Translations under genes and position numbers: made by a program
The notes under the pieces: model-generated
Told to the model about the DNA's origin: nothing
Databases searched by the model: none
What the model saw: the letters and a program-made list of their open reading frames with translations, nothing else
Shown here: one piece after another, positions 1-10,345 of the stretch
Position numbering within the stretch: position 1 is the first letter of the stretch
Layout of the letters: the number at the start of each line of letters is the position of its first letter
Source: Agelas oroides
Taxonomy: Eukaryota > Porifera > Demospongiae > Agelasida > Agelasidae
Length of the DNA: 64,000 bases
Direction: 5' to 3'
Assembly (NCBI GenBank): GCA_949130485.1
Contig: OX422185.1
Location: 6,983,127-7,047,126 of the forward strand

Positions 1-269
1 CCAGATTAACTGCGTCGGAATGTCCGCATCCTGGAGCTGTCGAACACATTCATACTATTAGCGTTCCACTGAATCGGGCGACGTTGGTGCTATGGCACGA
101 GTCTAGTATGTTTGCTACTGTACTACGCACTAGCAGTAAGTTGCACGTTGGATGACGACACGGCACTGCAGGTAATTTTGAAATAGTTCGGGTATTTAGA
201 ATAATAATGGCCGTAATGGGTGGTAGACTCCAGAGGGGGCGGGCGGAGGACGGGAAACTATAGTCTCAT

Positions 270-517
270 TTGGAGTGGCCTTAGCCAGTAAGACATTCCA
301 GCAAAACCTTGAAACTCTCAGGGAATGTTGTCCCAGGAATGGGCAGCAATTAGAACTACCTTATGTTTACCTGATGAGGAACAGAAAGGACCCAGAGATT
401 CACACTGAGCCGACTATTGAAATTCTGTGTGGTGTTGAAGCAGTAGTTCCTAGAGGGTCTGGGAACAGTACTATTGAAGCAGTGAGACTGAATGTTTCTG
501 TTGGTGCATCAGTGTAG
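270..517 (+). pseudogene. Isolated copy of an unknown repeated coding unit
   Basis: I do not recognise the family. The frame reads about 80 residues and contains the run MRNRKDPEIHT, which recurs almost unchanged on the opposite strand near 2220-2270. The DNA similarity extends upstream of that run, through the part encoding the ETLREC-type sequence (about 300-450). The ATG at 275 is not supported by any splice or promoter signal. After about 450 the similarity to the other copy fades and the frame ends at 517. It is best read as one displaced, inverted copy of the unit seen at 1.9-2.6 kb, not as a working gene. Confidence 0.4.
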
Positions 518-600
518 AGAATCACTGATATATTGGAATTTGGAAAGTGAAAACAATGTGACCTTGTTATGGACACACTTTTACTGGACAAATTTAAATC

Positions 601-690
601 TTGCAATGTTTCAACTGCCAGTTTGCAATTTCCATCAGCATTTTTTTTTAGCCTGATGAAGAGAATGATATAGCAGTTGAAACATTGCAA
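601..690. repeat. 18-base perfect inverted repeat with a hammerhead-like core
   Basis: Bases 601-618 are the exact reverse complement of 673-690. The right half holds CTGATGA (about 654-660) followed by TGAAAC (678-683), the order of the two conserved hammerhead core strings. However, the segment between them does not fold into a clean stem II, so only a decayed relationship to the clearer motifs at 13.8 and 54.9 kb can be proposed. Confidence 0.4.
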
Positions 691-744
691 TAATAAACTT
701 GTCTGGTGAGAGTCTGTTAGTGGTCATGCACAATGCCTGAACAA

Positions 745-865
745 TAGCCCCATTTACAGTAGCACTTTAAACCGGTTTCAAATCAGTTTCAAATTTGTTT
801 AGGGCAGCTGTGTAAAGTTTAAACTGATTTGAAACCAGTTTAAGTGTTAAATCTAAACAGGGCTA
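745..865. mobile_element. Small fold-back MITE
   Basis: The 121-base unit is almost wholly self-complementary. It begins TAGCCCCATTTAC and ends with an imperfect reverse complement finishing in GGGCTA. The central arms (about 766-790 and 818-842) pair through AACTGATTTGAAACC-type sequence. No coding capacity. Confidence 0.65.
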
Positions 866-1890
866 AACCAAACAGTCTGGATTTTTTGATGCAGGCTGCC
901 AAAACAAAAAAAACAACTTCCAAGGACGTCAGTGATGATTGTTACAAGGACTAATGTGTTTATTTGTAGGTGTAGCTGATGATTAAGGTCATACCACTGT
1001 AGTTTTATGTTGATCAGACCTGGCCGACCCAAATATATTGGTAAATGCTATATAGCTACTCAAAAATTATTGTTTACAGAGTGCATATGAATCTGCAAGC
1101 TGACTTTGTCAGAGTGGTGTCATCATAATATTCACCAAAATAGGGCCTGAAGATCAAACAAAAGGCCAAGATCATTAACTGCAGACGGGGTGACTCTTTT
1201 GGAGAGCTGTTACTGTATGCTTTGTAGCAAAACTGTTGCCAGTATCATGTTATCATTTTAAGCCTACCTACTGACCCAATTCATATCCATTCGAGCACCA
1301 AAAAATAGATGGGTATGGCCTAAGGCAACCTTCAACAGTTACTCTAGTCTTGTTTCAAGTCTGCTTTCCATAAAGCTGGAGAGTGTGAAGGCCTGTACGC
1401 GAATGAGGATTTTATGTAACACACAATTATAACTGGAACACCACACTTTTGTGTTGAAACCACATTAATTTTAATGAAACAGTAACAACATGAAAGTTAT
1501 CATAGTTGTCATTTGCAAAGGAATTTTTATAATGATGTCTTGTGCCCATGATGGTTAGCAGAAGCAAACAAGACTATAATTTGAAGTGAAAACTGAAATA
1601 CCATGCTCTTCATACAACTTTAACTCATGGCATCGTGGACTAATGAGTAATTTGTGGCTATGAGCCATTGTGGTGTCACTACACTATATGATGAAGAAAC
1701 TGACCCAGTTAGTACACTTGAACTACATGCTCCATTAGACTCTTGTTAGCCTTGATCCATACAAGGTCACTGTTTCAATGTCCGCCACCAGGCAAGTCTC
1801 ACTGCTTTAACTCTTGCATATTAAACTTGAGCTCAATAGACAGTTAAGTATATGGATCTCTGCATCTTTAGGCTACCCGCCAGAACAACA
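866..1890. other. Gene-free interval
   Basis: No open frame with coding character, no splice-compatible exon and no clear repeat was found on either strand. Confidence 0.5.
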
Positions 1891-1899
1891 TAAGCTTGT

Positions 1900-2640
1900 T
1901 CTAATTACTGCCCATTCCTGGGAGAACTTTCCCTGAGTTTCCAAGGTAGCTGGAATGATGTACTGACGATATGGTGCACTATCATTGTCCCTGGCAAATT
2001 ATGACATATAGGCAGAAATTGAATGGTGACAGATACTTTCCAGTCTTGTTCACAGTTCACTGGTAGTGCAATGTAGCTATAGACTGAACTTTTTGATGTT
2101 AAAGGTCCTCTGAAGGATAGCTTCCTTTCCAATCCCATCTTCATAGTATCGTTTGGCTCGATCATGTTCATGATGACACAGACTCTCACACCATTCCCAG
2201 TCACCCCACAGAACAGCAGTTCAATAGTCGGATCAGTGTGAATCTCTGGGTCCTTTCTGTTCCTCATCAGGTAAACGCAAGGTAGTTCTAATTGCTGCCC
2301 ACTCCTGGGACAACATTCCCTGAGAGTTTCAAGGTTGCTGGAATGTCTTACTGGCTAGAATAGACTATATGACGCACTATCATGATCGTCCTTGGCAAAC
2401 TATTTCCAGAGGAGACAACAGAAAATTATGGAACAGTGGCCAGATGCTTGCTCACAGTTCACTGGAAGTAATTGTAGTTATAGGCTGAAGTTCTTTGTTG
2501 CTAGAAATCACCTGAGGAGTAGCTCCCTTTCCAACTGCAGTCTTCTTGGCAGTCGTTTTGCTCGATGATGTTCAACACGCCCTTCTCAAAGGTCCAAGTA
2601 CACAGAGGGTGTGGTACTGCGCATGCGCATATGTATTGCT
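1900..2640 (-). pseudogene. Tandem array of the same unknown coding unit, decayed
   Basis: Reading the minus strand from 2640 downwards, there are about two and a half diverged copies of a unit of roughly 410 bases. The best copy (about 2370-1960) encodes an ETLREC-type start, MRNRKDPEIHT, a central MIEPND and an ALPVNCEQDWK segment. It then runs into the start of the next copy, whose SSPRNGQ corresponds to CCPRNGQ. The copy at 2640-2395 keeps matching DNA (an IIEQND equivalent and a PVNCEQ equivalent) but has internal stops. The phased repetition suggests that a tandem-domain protein once lay here. I do not recognise the domain and infer no function. Confidence 0.45.
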
Positions 2641-2649
2641 GTCCAGAGA

Positions 2650-3330
2650 CTAAGTCGAAAGTGTGTCCAAAAAAAAAATACGCCCAGCCCGACCACTTGC
2701 TACGGCCATGTTACAAGTAGTCACGTCTACACCTGCGTCAAGTACTTAGGATTGCAAGTGAAACATTTGTCCACTCAATAAGCTGCCTCTAGCTATCACC
2801 AGTAATAAAAGTACTACCACTGAGCATGACCAAAAGTGACATATAAAGAAACTGTAATTCTGGTTTCTAACATTCCCACATTTCCCACGTGTTCCAATTG
2901 AGACATTAGATTTGCTAGTATTTGCAGAAGTAATGTTACAGCAAAGTTTCCTGGTGGAGCATCCCACAGACTGCCATATTGTTTGCATGCTTACACAAGC
3001 ATACGTGTTATATTACCCTGCCATGCAAACAAACTAGCTGTGAGATACTAGTAACAAGAATGCAACTGGCCACACATCGATTAGACTGTCCAAAACCATG
3101 TCAGTGTGCAACCTGGAAGTTGTGGTAATTTTGACCTAGTGAGCAATTGTGGCAGATGACACATGCTTATGTGGTTAGCTGTACGAGATGAGAAGGGGTT
3201 TAGAATATCCAGATTGACCATGAAAGTGTACAAAGTAGGGATGGTAATAATAATGCCTCATCCTGCATCATTATTTTCAAACAGAGTATTGCATGCATTA
3301 TCAATGAGTTAGTTATCATTTGGCTGCAAT
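2650..3330. other. Gene-free interval with a fragment resembling the 7.5 kb gene
   Basis: No gene is supported. A stretch of about 30 bases near 3105-3137 (CAACCTGGAAGTTGTGGTAA) closely matches the exon of the multi-pass membrane gene at about 7528-7560. It may be a tiny third remnant of that family, but it is too short to be sure. Confidence 0.3.
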
Positions 3331-3337
3331 TGAAAGT

Positions 3338-3389
3338 AAAAATTGAATGCATAAGTAATGCATGTGCATTACTTATGCATTCAATTTTT
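3338..3389. repeat. Perfect palindrome, 25-base arms with a 2-base centre
   Basis: Bases 3338-3362 are the exact reverse complement of 3365-3389, with TG between them. The arms are AT-rich and contain ATGCATAAGTAATGCA. No flanking duplication or coding content was seen. A perfect arm with almost no loop fits a recent fold-back insertion or a replication-generated inversion better than a microRNA precursor. Confidence 0.85.
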
Positions 3390-3593
3390 ATTGCATACAC
3401 ATTAGAAACAAGTTACCTATTGGAGAATAATTGTGTTATTACACAAACTTAATGTGATAGTATAGGTAGCTATTACAATACACTTCATTGACCATTAGAA
3501 GGAGGTTCTTAACTACTTGTGTGTAACTGTGTATGTAGTTCAGCAACCAAAGCTAAAGTGTCAACATGTGCAGTAATGGCCGCTGTTGTGGGT

Positions 3594-4262
3594 TCAGTAA
3601 AACCTACAGCTCAGAAATTTGTAGCGACGGTCCCTATGATAGAAACAATGTTTTATAATAACAATAAGCAAGCAGCAAATATAGTATGACACTGACTACC
3701 TACTTCATGCAAAAATGTATTTCGTATCAGGACCACTATATTCCACTTACTCGTAAGTATTGTGATGCACACTGGCTGTTCCAGCAAAGATCCAGTTTGT
3801 TGGAGCTTGATAGTTAATGTAATGGTCATAACTGTTTATATAACCAGTAAGGAAACATTCATGTGATTTCAAATTAGAAGCTGAACAACACTGAAATTGG
3901 AACCGACGATCTTCTGAATTATTGTCGTGGTAGCTTGCTACACCAGCTAGATACTGATTCGTAGGGCACATGAAAGATATTGGCTCATCAAATGCATTAA
4001 CATAGCCTGTCCAGGAGCAGCTCACAGATTTGGATGTAACTGCTCTGCAAGCATAATCAAAGTAGCGATCTTCATAATCATTATGGTGGGCACTTTGCAA
4101 ACGGTACAGCCCTTGCCCTGTTGGACACTGAATGAAGTGAGGTAGATCATACGCGTTTGGATCAGAACGCTTTGAGTGAACTTTTGTGTTTGCAGTTGGA
4201 TCTGAAGGTGCAGCCATGGAGCTGCATATCACAGAGTACATCAGCACCACATTGAAGAGCAT
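3594..4262 (-). CDS. Secreted dermatopontin-family protein (two exons)
   Basis: Exon 1 is 4262-3751 and exon 2 is 3633-3594. The 117-base intron has a GTAAGT donor and a TCATAG acceptor, and the split codon restores Glu. The product is 183 residues, the usual dermatopontin size. Residues 1-17 form a signal peptide. A basic stretch, KVHSKRSD, at 27-34 could be a processing site. The family hallmark EDR plus aromatic occurs three times: EDRYFDYAC (64-72), EDRRFQFQCC (117-126) and EDRRYKFLSC, which crosses the splice junction (171-180). A CxWTGYVNAFD-type segment precedes the second hallmark. Family members are extracellular-matrix proteins or, in invertebrates, agglutinins and aggregation factors; which role applies here cannot be told. 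Recovery of the third EDR motif by splicing is strong support for the model. Confidence 0.9.
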
Positions 4263-4850
4263 AACTGTTAAGTGTATCCTTGGGTATCAGAGAGAAAAAT
4301 GCATAATAAAACAAAAGGAACATAGCATTAGAAAACAACAGTGGTATACTACAAACACATTGCGTATATACCTGGCCACACTATAAAAACAGAATTGTAA
4401 CTTTAGCAAATTTTTTGGCTTTATAATTGCGTGACTGTCTTTCCTATGGTATAATTCAAAGAATTTGGTGCTTGTAAAACAATTTGTGGGAGACTAGTAA
4501 ACATTACTCAAGTATCAGCTCCTTTTCCAGCCCTGCATTCTTAAAATTTTCATACTAAGGATAGTCACGTAATTGTAGTAACCAAATACTTTGCTAACAT
4601 AACAACTTTGTTTTCGCAATGCATGATATGGGTAGAGGGACATAAAGCACATCCAGTAGTAGTAACTGCAGTTTGTATTGCTAACAATTGCATGTCTATT
4701 TATATCAACTCAGTCTCCATATTCATAAATGTTTTTCTGTAAAGGCTAAAGGTTACACAAAGTAGACAGTCATTTTACTCTGTACTTTCATGATCAATAC
4801 ATTATACTTTGAAATTCATTACTACACCTTAGAAGTCATTGTCTGTGATG
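4263..4850. other. Upstream region of the dermatopontin gene
   Basis: This AT-rich stretch should contain the minus-strand promoter of the gene starting at 4262. I see no convincing TATA box or other element and no additional coding exon. Confidence 0.35.
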
Positions 4851-4854
4851 TCAC

Positions 4855-5470
4855 TCCAGCTGTATGACCCTAATTTTAACTCTATGTAGGTCATCATAAC
4901 CGTATGTATAGTTATGTTTCAGGGATAGTGAAGGAACCCATATGAGCAGCCCTCAGAAGGGTTGTAGGTTATCAAAGTGAAAGAGCAAGAGTTGGAGGTT
5001 ATCAAAGTGAAAGAGGAAGAGTTGGAGGTTATCAAAGTGAAAGAGGAAATGGAATCCAGTTGGTAGGGTATTGGTTATCATGATGACGTAGCTCTCAAAG
5101 TGGTTGCAGGTTATCAAAACCATGTGGCATTCAGGAGGGTTATCATATTGAAGACCCATTCTCATTGCTCTGTTGATGTACATGAAAGCTGCAAAAAAAA
5201 AAATGTAATCCTTCTAAGTTCCATAAGTAAGGTTTCCTCGTTCACTATAAATGATAACCTTTATGACAGCCATATGCATAAGAGTGACATCACTAGCCAA
5301 AATAAAAATTATACCAAGAAACATAACCATATGTCTGGTTACGTGACAGGGCATAGTGAAAGACTCGTAGGGGTGGCCTTCAAAAAGGTTGTAGGTTATC
5401 AAAGTGAAGAAGGAACTGAAACCTTGTTAGGCTAGGATATAGCTCTCAGAAGGGTTATCATAATCCTTCT
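4855..5470. repeat. Duplicated repeat block with a 30-base triple tandem
   Basis: Three direct 30-base units occupy 4961-5050 (core GGTTATCAAAGTGAAAGAG). Related blocks recur at about 5095-5120 and 5385-5410. Their reverse complements (CCTTCTAAG...CTTTCACTAT forms) lie at 5212-5260 and 5463-5505. The block is an inverted and duplicated non-coding element; the open frames across it are incidental. Confidence 0.7.
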
Positions 5471-5914
5471 AAGGGCCATATTTTTGGTTCCTCTTTCACT
5501 ATATTCATTAAAGCCATACACATGTACAGTGACATAACTTGCTAGCAAAGGCACATACCGAACATTAGGGAATAGAAGTATTGAAAGTACACAAGGGAGG
5601 TTCAGAGTGTGATAGGTCTACGTATTTTGAGTAATACTGAAGGAGACACGCAACATAATATGGAGACTCCATCCAAATAAATAGACTTGTATCACCTCAC
5701 CTAGCACTCAAGCCTTGGTTGCAGTTATTGCATGTGCCTGTAAGTCGGTGTAATTAACTTTATACCCAGGCCTTTTATCCCCAGTATTTTTTTTGCTGAT
5801 GTTTTTGAAACAAAGTAGATGCTGAACATCACGGTATTTGCTTTATACATGTAGTCACAGCTTGTACAATCAAGTAGATAAAATTTCTCAGTCATAGGTG
5901 GACTGAATTTAGCT

Positions 5915-6110
5915 GCATGTTATCAGTTCATCAAATCCATTTGGAATATACATTTTGCGCTAGCAGAAAGAGTGGGAGCCTAAGGGAAGGTGGGAGGATT
6001 TAATCACGGGGTGCCATGCACATGTCTTGGCTAGCTGTATTAGCTCTGGGTGGACCATTTCTCTCCTTTTTACCAAGCCTTCTTCATTGGATTTGCTGTT
6101 TTTGCCTGAG
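5915..6110 (-). repeat. Copy of a dispersed repeat family (copy 1 of 4)
   Basis: The minus strand matches the 3-prime half of the family seen at 23.2-23.8, 43.6-44.2 and 45.8-46.1 kb. Shared pieces are GGACCATTTCTCTCC-type sequence, a CCATGCACATGTCTTGGC region, and a terminal GTTATCAGTT box with a CAAATCCATTT segment. It is truncated and diverged. Confidence 0.55.
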
Positions 6111-6960
6111 GAGTAATGTTTGAGTACGACCCAGGCAGACTTCCATACTTTTGCATGCTTACAAATGCACATGCAAATCTGTGTTATTATGTTATGGAAG
6201 CATGCTGTAAATGATGAACATGCTTTCTAAGCAATAATGATTGAAGCATTCTGTTGTTGATGGTAGTAAAAAGCACTTTAGGTGGATAATAGGTCCATAC
6301 ATATGTCTTTGCAGTCCAAGAGAACAGAAATTTCGGCTTCCATACTTTCACTTTGTGAAATCCAACATGCTGTATGGAAGTTGCTTTAAGCTGTCACAGT
6401 CCATTAGTCCTGCTTTCATAAGAAAAAAAAACACATTCTATCTGCATTGTACAATACTAACAACATCATCATAGAAAGTCTAAAATGTAATTTGAGAGAG
6501 GGTTAAAATTTAATTTGTTATAACTTTACCTACATACCAAGATTCAACAAGACAACCTGTCTCACATGATAAGCAAAACCTTTGCTCCCATTTAGAAATG
6601 GGAGCTCTCATTTGTTTAAATTGGACCTTTCATTTATAAATCCATTTATAAATGCACTCCATCAATTTATAAATGCATTCATAAATGGAGACATTATTGG
6701 TACAAATGGCACCTCATACATTATAACCAATCAAGAGACTACAAAACTGATCATGTAGTAAAGTCAATTGTACACACAAACATGCATACAAATCACTGAT
6801 AATCTGTGACCTCGTCCAGCAACTTTCCTAGGAGCATTACTGTCTGACACTCCTGTAAATATACTATCCACCCAGCTGCAAGGAAAGTGGATAACAGCTC
6901 TAAGGGAGGATACTAGGGATGCCACTATCAATTTATACTAGTGAGGTAGCTAGTGAACTA
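6110..6960. other. Gene-free interval with AT-rich short repeats
   Basis: At 6585-6700 a cluster of CATTTATAAATG and GGGAGCTC motifs in both orientations makes a locally self-complementary patch. No exon was found. Confidence 0.45.
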
Positions 6961-7287
6961 TAGTATTGAGTTTGAGCAACTCGGTTCTATCTAAAAGAAT
7001 ATCAGTAACTAATGTTTTTGGGTTTGTATTCTGTCAGAGAAACATTGAAAGTTTGTATGACCACAAGCAAAAACAGCTATATGTAGGCACAAATAAACAA
7101 CAGTGCATCATTAGCTGCCATTCTACTGAGCATAATTTTTTTTTAACTTCTGTGGCTTTACATTCTGGCATTGACTTCTGGCATCACAAGACCGTTTAAT
7201 TCTGGCAGCCAGTTGAAGTGAGTTTGATCATTATTTCATCCTTAATTCACTTAAATAAAAATGGTGCTATTTTTTCTTTCCATACAG

Positions 7288-9212
7288 ATCCAATAATGGC
7301 TATGAGAGAAATACACACTAGTGTCTATCTTTTTCTGCTAATGGCTGCTGCTATAATTGGGCTAAGTGAAAGCCGTATTGCATCTGAAGCTGTATATCTA
7401 AAGTTACAGAATGCTTTGATCGCAAACCATACAAATCGATACGTGATGCAAGAGTTGTTCTTTCCTTCTCAAGATTTTCCTCCAGACTGGCTTCATCTTT
7501 ATGTATGTGTCACAGTGAGCAGTGTTCAACCTGGAAGTTGTAGTAATTTTGATGGACAGGGTAATTATTCATACTGTCAGAATTTTCAATGGAGCAGCTA
7601 TGCTTTGGCTAATTTAATATCGATTGATCAGTTACTGATAATGGACAATGTCATAAGTGAAAGTATTGTTCGCATTACACAGCATCGGAAGTTTTTACAT
7701 TTTCCTCTTCACATTGATAGCCTGCCTTGCAATGTTACAGAAGATGATATACTGGCAGCACTGATACAACTCCTCCCCTGGGTAAGCGTTACATACATCT
7801 TGATGTCCAGCATGAGAACATCGCACTGGTGTGCAAAACTCGCTTGGCTTTATTACATTGCTATACAGTCAGATGATTACATATAGTCTTGTTCCCAGGC
7901 CTTCCTGTGCAGTGTGCCATTTTTGTATACTGTAAGTGATTAAAACTGGAAGGTGGGAAGGCCTGGGTGTGAGGCTAATGATTATATACAAGATGGTAGT
8001 ACACGAATGCATGTGCAACATATATGTGACAGTTGCATGCCATTTACCCAGTAGTAATAGCCTTATTCCCTCAATCTGTCACTTGTAACCACTTTTTTGC
8101 ATGCTGTTTCTTTCACTCACCTACTCTTTCAGGTAAAATCATATGCAAGAGTCTATGGCCAAACAAATGAAAATGACAAGGGACATGTATCAATTAACTA
8201 CGGACATGACAGTGTAACGGAATTATATAAAGGATCAAAAGTTAGTGCTTGTGCTCATTTGTATCACATTATTTTGTTGTGTGCTTTCCTTTTTCTGAAT
8301 GGTCTCACTCCAATTGCTCTTGCAAAGTTAGCATCTTTGTACTATCCCACAATAAGAGCCAAATCCATGACTGGAGAATTAATTGGATCCTTGTACTGGG
8401 CAACTGCTATCATGGCTTTCCTCTGCAATATTGCATACATTGTTACTGCAATTAGACATCACATCTTTCGGAGTAAGCCAGCCATAACATCCTGCATTAT
8501 CTATCAGAAATGCTTGATTCCATCTGATACAGATATTTACAAAGATGAGGTCATCACTCTAGTGGCTGTGGTCACAATCATCCCATGTGCCGTGTTTATA
8601 GAGCTAGTTATTTCCATCTGCACTGTAAAGTCAATTGATCAGAAGAATTTGAGGTATAATCGTTCCTGGAAGCAATTGTTTTTCAAAATCATTGATGTGT
8701 TTACACTGTGGAGTATTATGATAAGCTTGCAAATCTTCACTATGATTGCCATTCCCATCTGTGTGCTGCTGTTGATCCACCCACAAGTAACTATCATGTC
8801 GCTAATGGGTGTGCTAATTGTATTTCTTACTTTGTCACTCGCTACTGCCTACCTGCTATTTAATTGTCAGCAATCAAGAAGAAAAGGGGCTTGGTGCAAT
8901 GCAAGGCACTGCGGACAAAAGTTTTTGAAGTTATTTGTGATGATTGCAATCCTGGGACTAATAATTGCACTCTGTACTTTATACGAGCTTCTGCTGACAG
9001 TGCAAGTACAGTTTGAAATTGGAGTGAAAGGAATTATACTCTCCCTGCTACCATCATTTCCACTGTCTGCACTTGGATGGTATGTCAAGAGAAGGTCCCA
9101 GATGAAAGCAATGAAGCATCTTAATGAGGATGGTCTGCAGCAGCTGGGTGAGAAACAAAAGACTACCAGCATAGCTGACACTAGCATTGATGAAGAGCCT
9201 TTGCCTTTGTAA
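7288..9212 (+). CDS. Orphan membrane protein with secreted ectodomain and about seven TM helices
   Basis: Exon 1 (7288-7781) follows a CCATACAG acceptor, so a non-coding leader exon probably lies upstream. Translation starts at 7296, chosen because it opens a clear signal peptide (MAMREIHTSVYLFLLMAA...). Exon 2 is 8133-9212; both junctions are in phase 0. The product is about 521 residues. Residues about 28-175 form an ectodomain with paired cysteines around NFDGQGNYSYC and N-glycosylation sites (NHT, NYS, NVT). Exon 2 then gives about seven hydrophobic segments, starting at 8250, 8380, 8555, 8690, 8785, 8930 and 9020. A polar tail (KRRSQMKAMKHL...) ends it. No rhodopsin-type DRY or NPxxY motif is visible, so calling it a GPCR would be unsupported. 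I do not recognise the family. A dead paralogue lies immediately downstream. Confidence 0.8.
7884..7977. mobile_element. Short TAG..CCCAGGC MITE inside the intron
   Basis: The termini TAGTCTTGTTCCCAGGCCTT and AAGGCCTGGGTGTGAGGCTA are inverted repeats. The flanks ATGATTACA (7873-7881) and ATGATTATA (7978-7986) differ by one base, consistent with a 9-base target duplication. The same end sequence occurs at 21.0 and 21.3 kb and around 56.7 and 59.5 kb. Confidence 0.65.
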
Positions 9213-9499
9213 TGACTGCTTTGCAAGTACCAGGAAGACATTTTAGGTCATTTTCCACACTAGCTAGAAATCTGGAAGGTAAACTTCATTTAAGTGTGTT
9301 CAACAACTTTGCTGTAACTTAGTGAGATACATAATCTACTTCAATTGTTGCATCATGCTTTTATTCTAAACTGAGAAAAATTTCATTGATATTAAATTCT
9401 ATTTTACTTCCCACTGCTTTTTGCATAAACTGGGGGAAATGCATGGGAATTATGAGGCTAGTTTATTTCATAAGCACTAGCATGTACCCACACAGCAAG

Positions 9500-10005
9500 G
9501 TTTTGGTTTCAGAATACATGCCTTAGTAGCTTTTCTGACCCTGATGTTCTCTTACAGTGATGGTAACTTGCACTTAAATACCACATAGACATTAAACAAA
9601 CACTTAACCACCACTTTTACCTGTCCTGTCAGGCTTTACCCTTTGCACAAGGGCACTTGCAATCATGCTTGTGTTACTCTAACTACATCAGGTCAATAAT
9701 AATGATGATGCATGCTTGCACGTTTTGTGTTTGTGGGGGATTTGCGTGAAAATTTGCAAGCATACATGCCTATGTAGCTTTCTGACCTGATTTTCTCTTA
9801 CAGTGATGGTAACTTACACTTAGATAGTAGGCCCTGGACAAACACTTAACTACCACTTTTAGCCTGTATTTCTGTCAGGCTCCACCCTTTGTACCAGGGC
9901 ACTTACAACCATGCTTGTGTTACTCTAACTACATCAGATCAATAATAATGATGATGCAATGTATGCATGTTTGCACGTTTTGTGTTTGTGGGGGATTTGC
10001 GCGAA
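9500..10005 (+). repeat. Two direct copies of a 245-250-base unit
   Basis: The segment containing CTTACAGTGATGGTAACTT occurs at about 9551 and again at about 9796. Both copies run through an ATCAATAATAATGATGATGC block to a GTTTTGTGTTTGTGGGGGAT block. The duplication lies between the two paralogous membrane-protein genes and has no coding character. Confidence 0.75.
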
Positions 10006-10345
10006 AATTTATGCTCAAAAAAAATTTCCCACTATACAGTATTAACTTTGAGCATTTTGGTTCTATCTTAAAAGTATACCTGTAGCTAATGGTTGCAGTG
10101 TTTGTATTTTGTCATGTTGTTAAATCTTTCAAACATTGAAAGTTTGTACTACCAGAATCTATGTAGGTACAAAAACAACTGCATAATTAGCTGCCATTCC
10201 ACTGAGCATAGATATTTCTACTCAATAGTTTTCATATAGCTTTACATTCAAGGCATTGTTTCTTAAAGCAGTCTAATCCTGGCGCCTGGTTGGAGTGAGT
10301 TTTGTTCAATAATTTCTGAAACAAAAATGTCACTTTCCCTCCTTT

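Noticed and set aside
3338-3389. MicroRNA precursor
   Set aside because: The arms pair perfectly and leave only two bases for a loop, unlike a Drosha/Dicer hairpin; no arm asymmetry.
8097-9212. Treating the downstream frame as a separate 371-residue gene
   Set aside because: Its first codons are intron sequence; a CTTTCAG acceptor at 8126-8132 and phase-0 junction join it to the signal-peptide exon, and the dead copy preserves the same acceptor.
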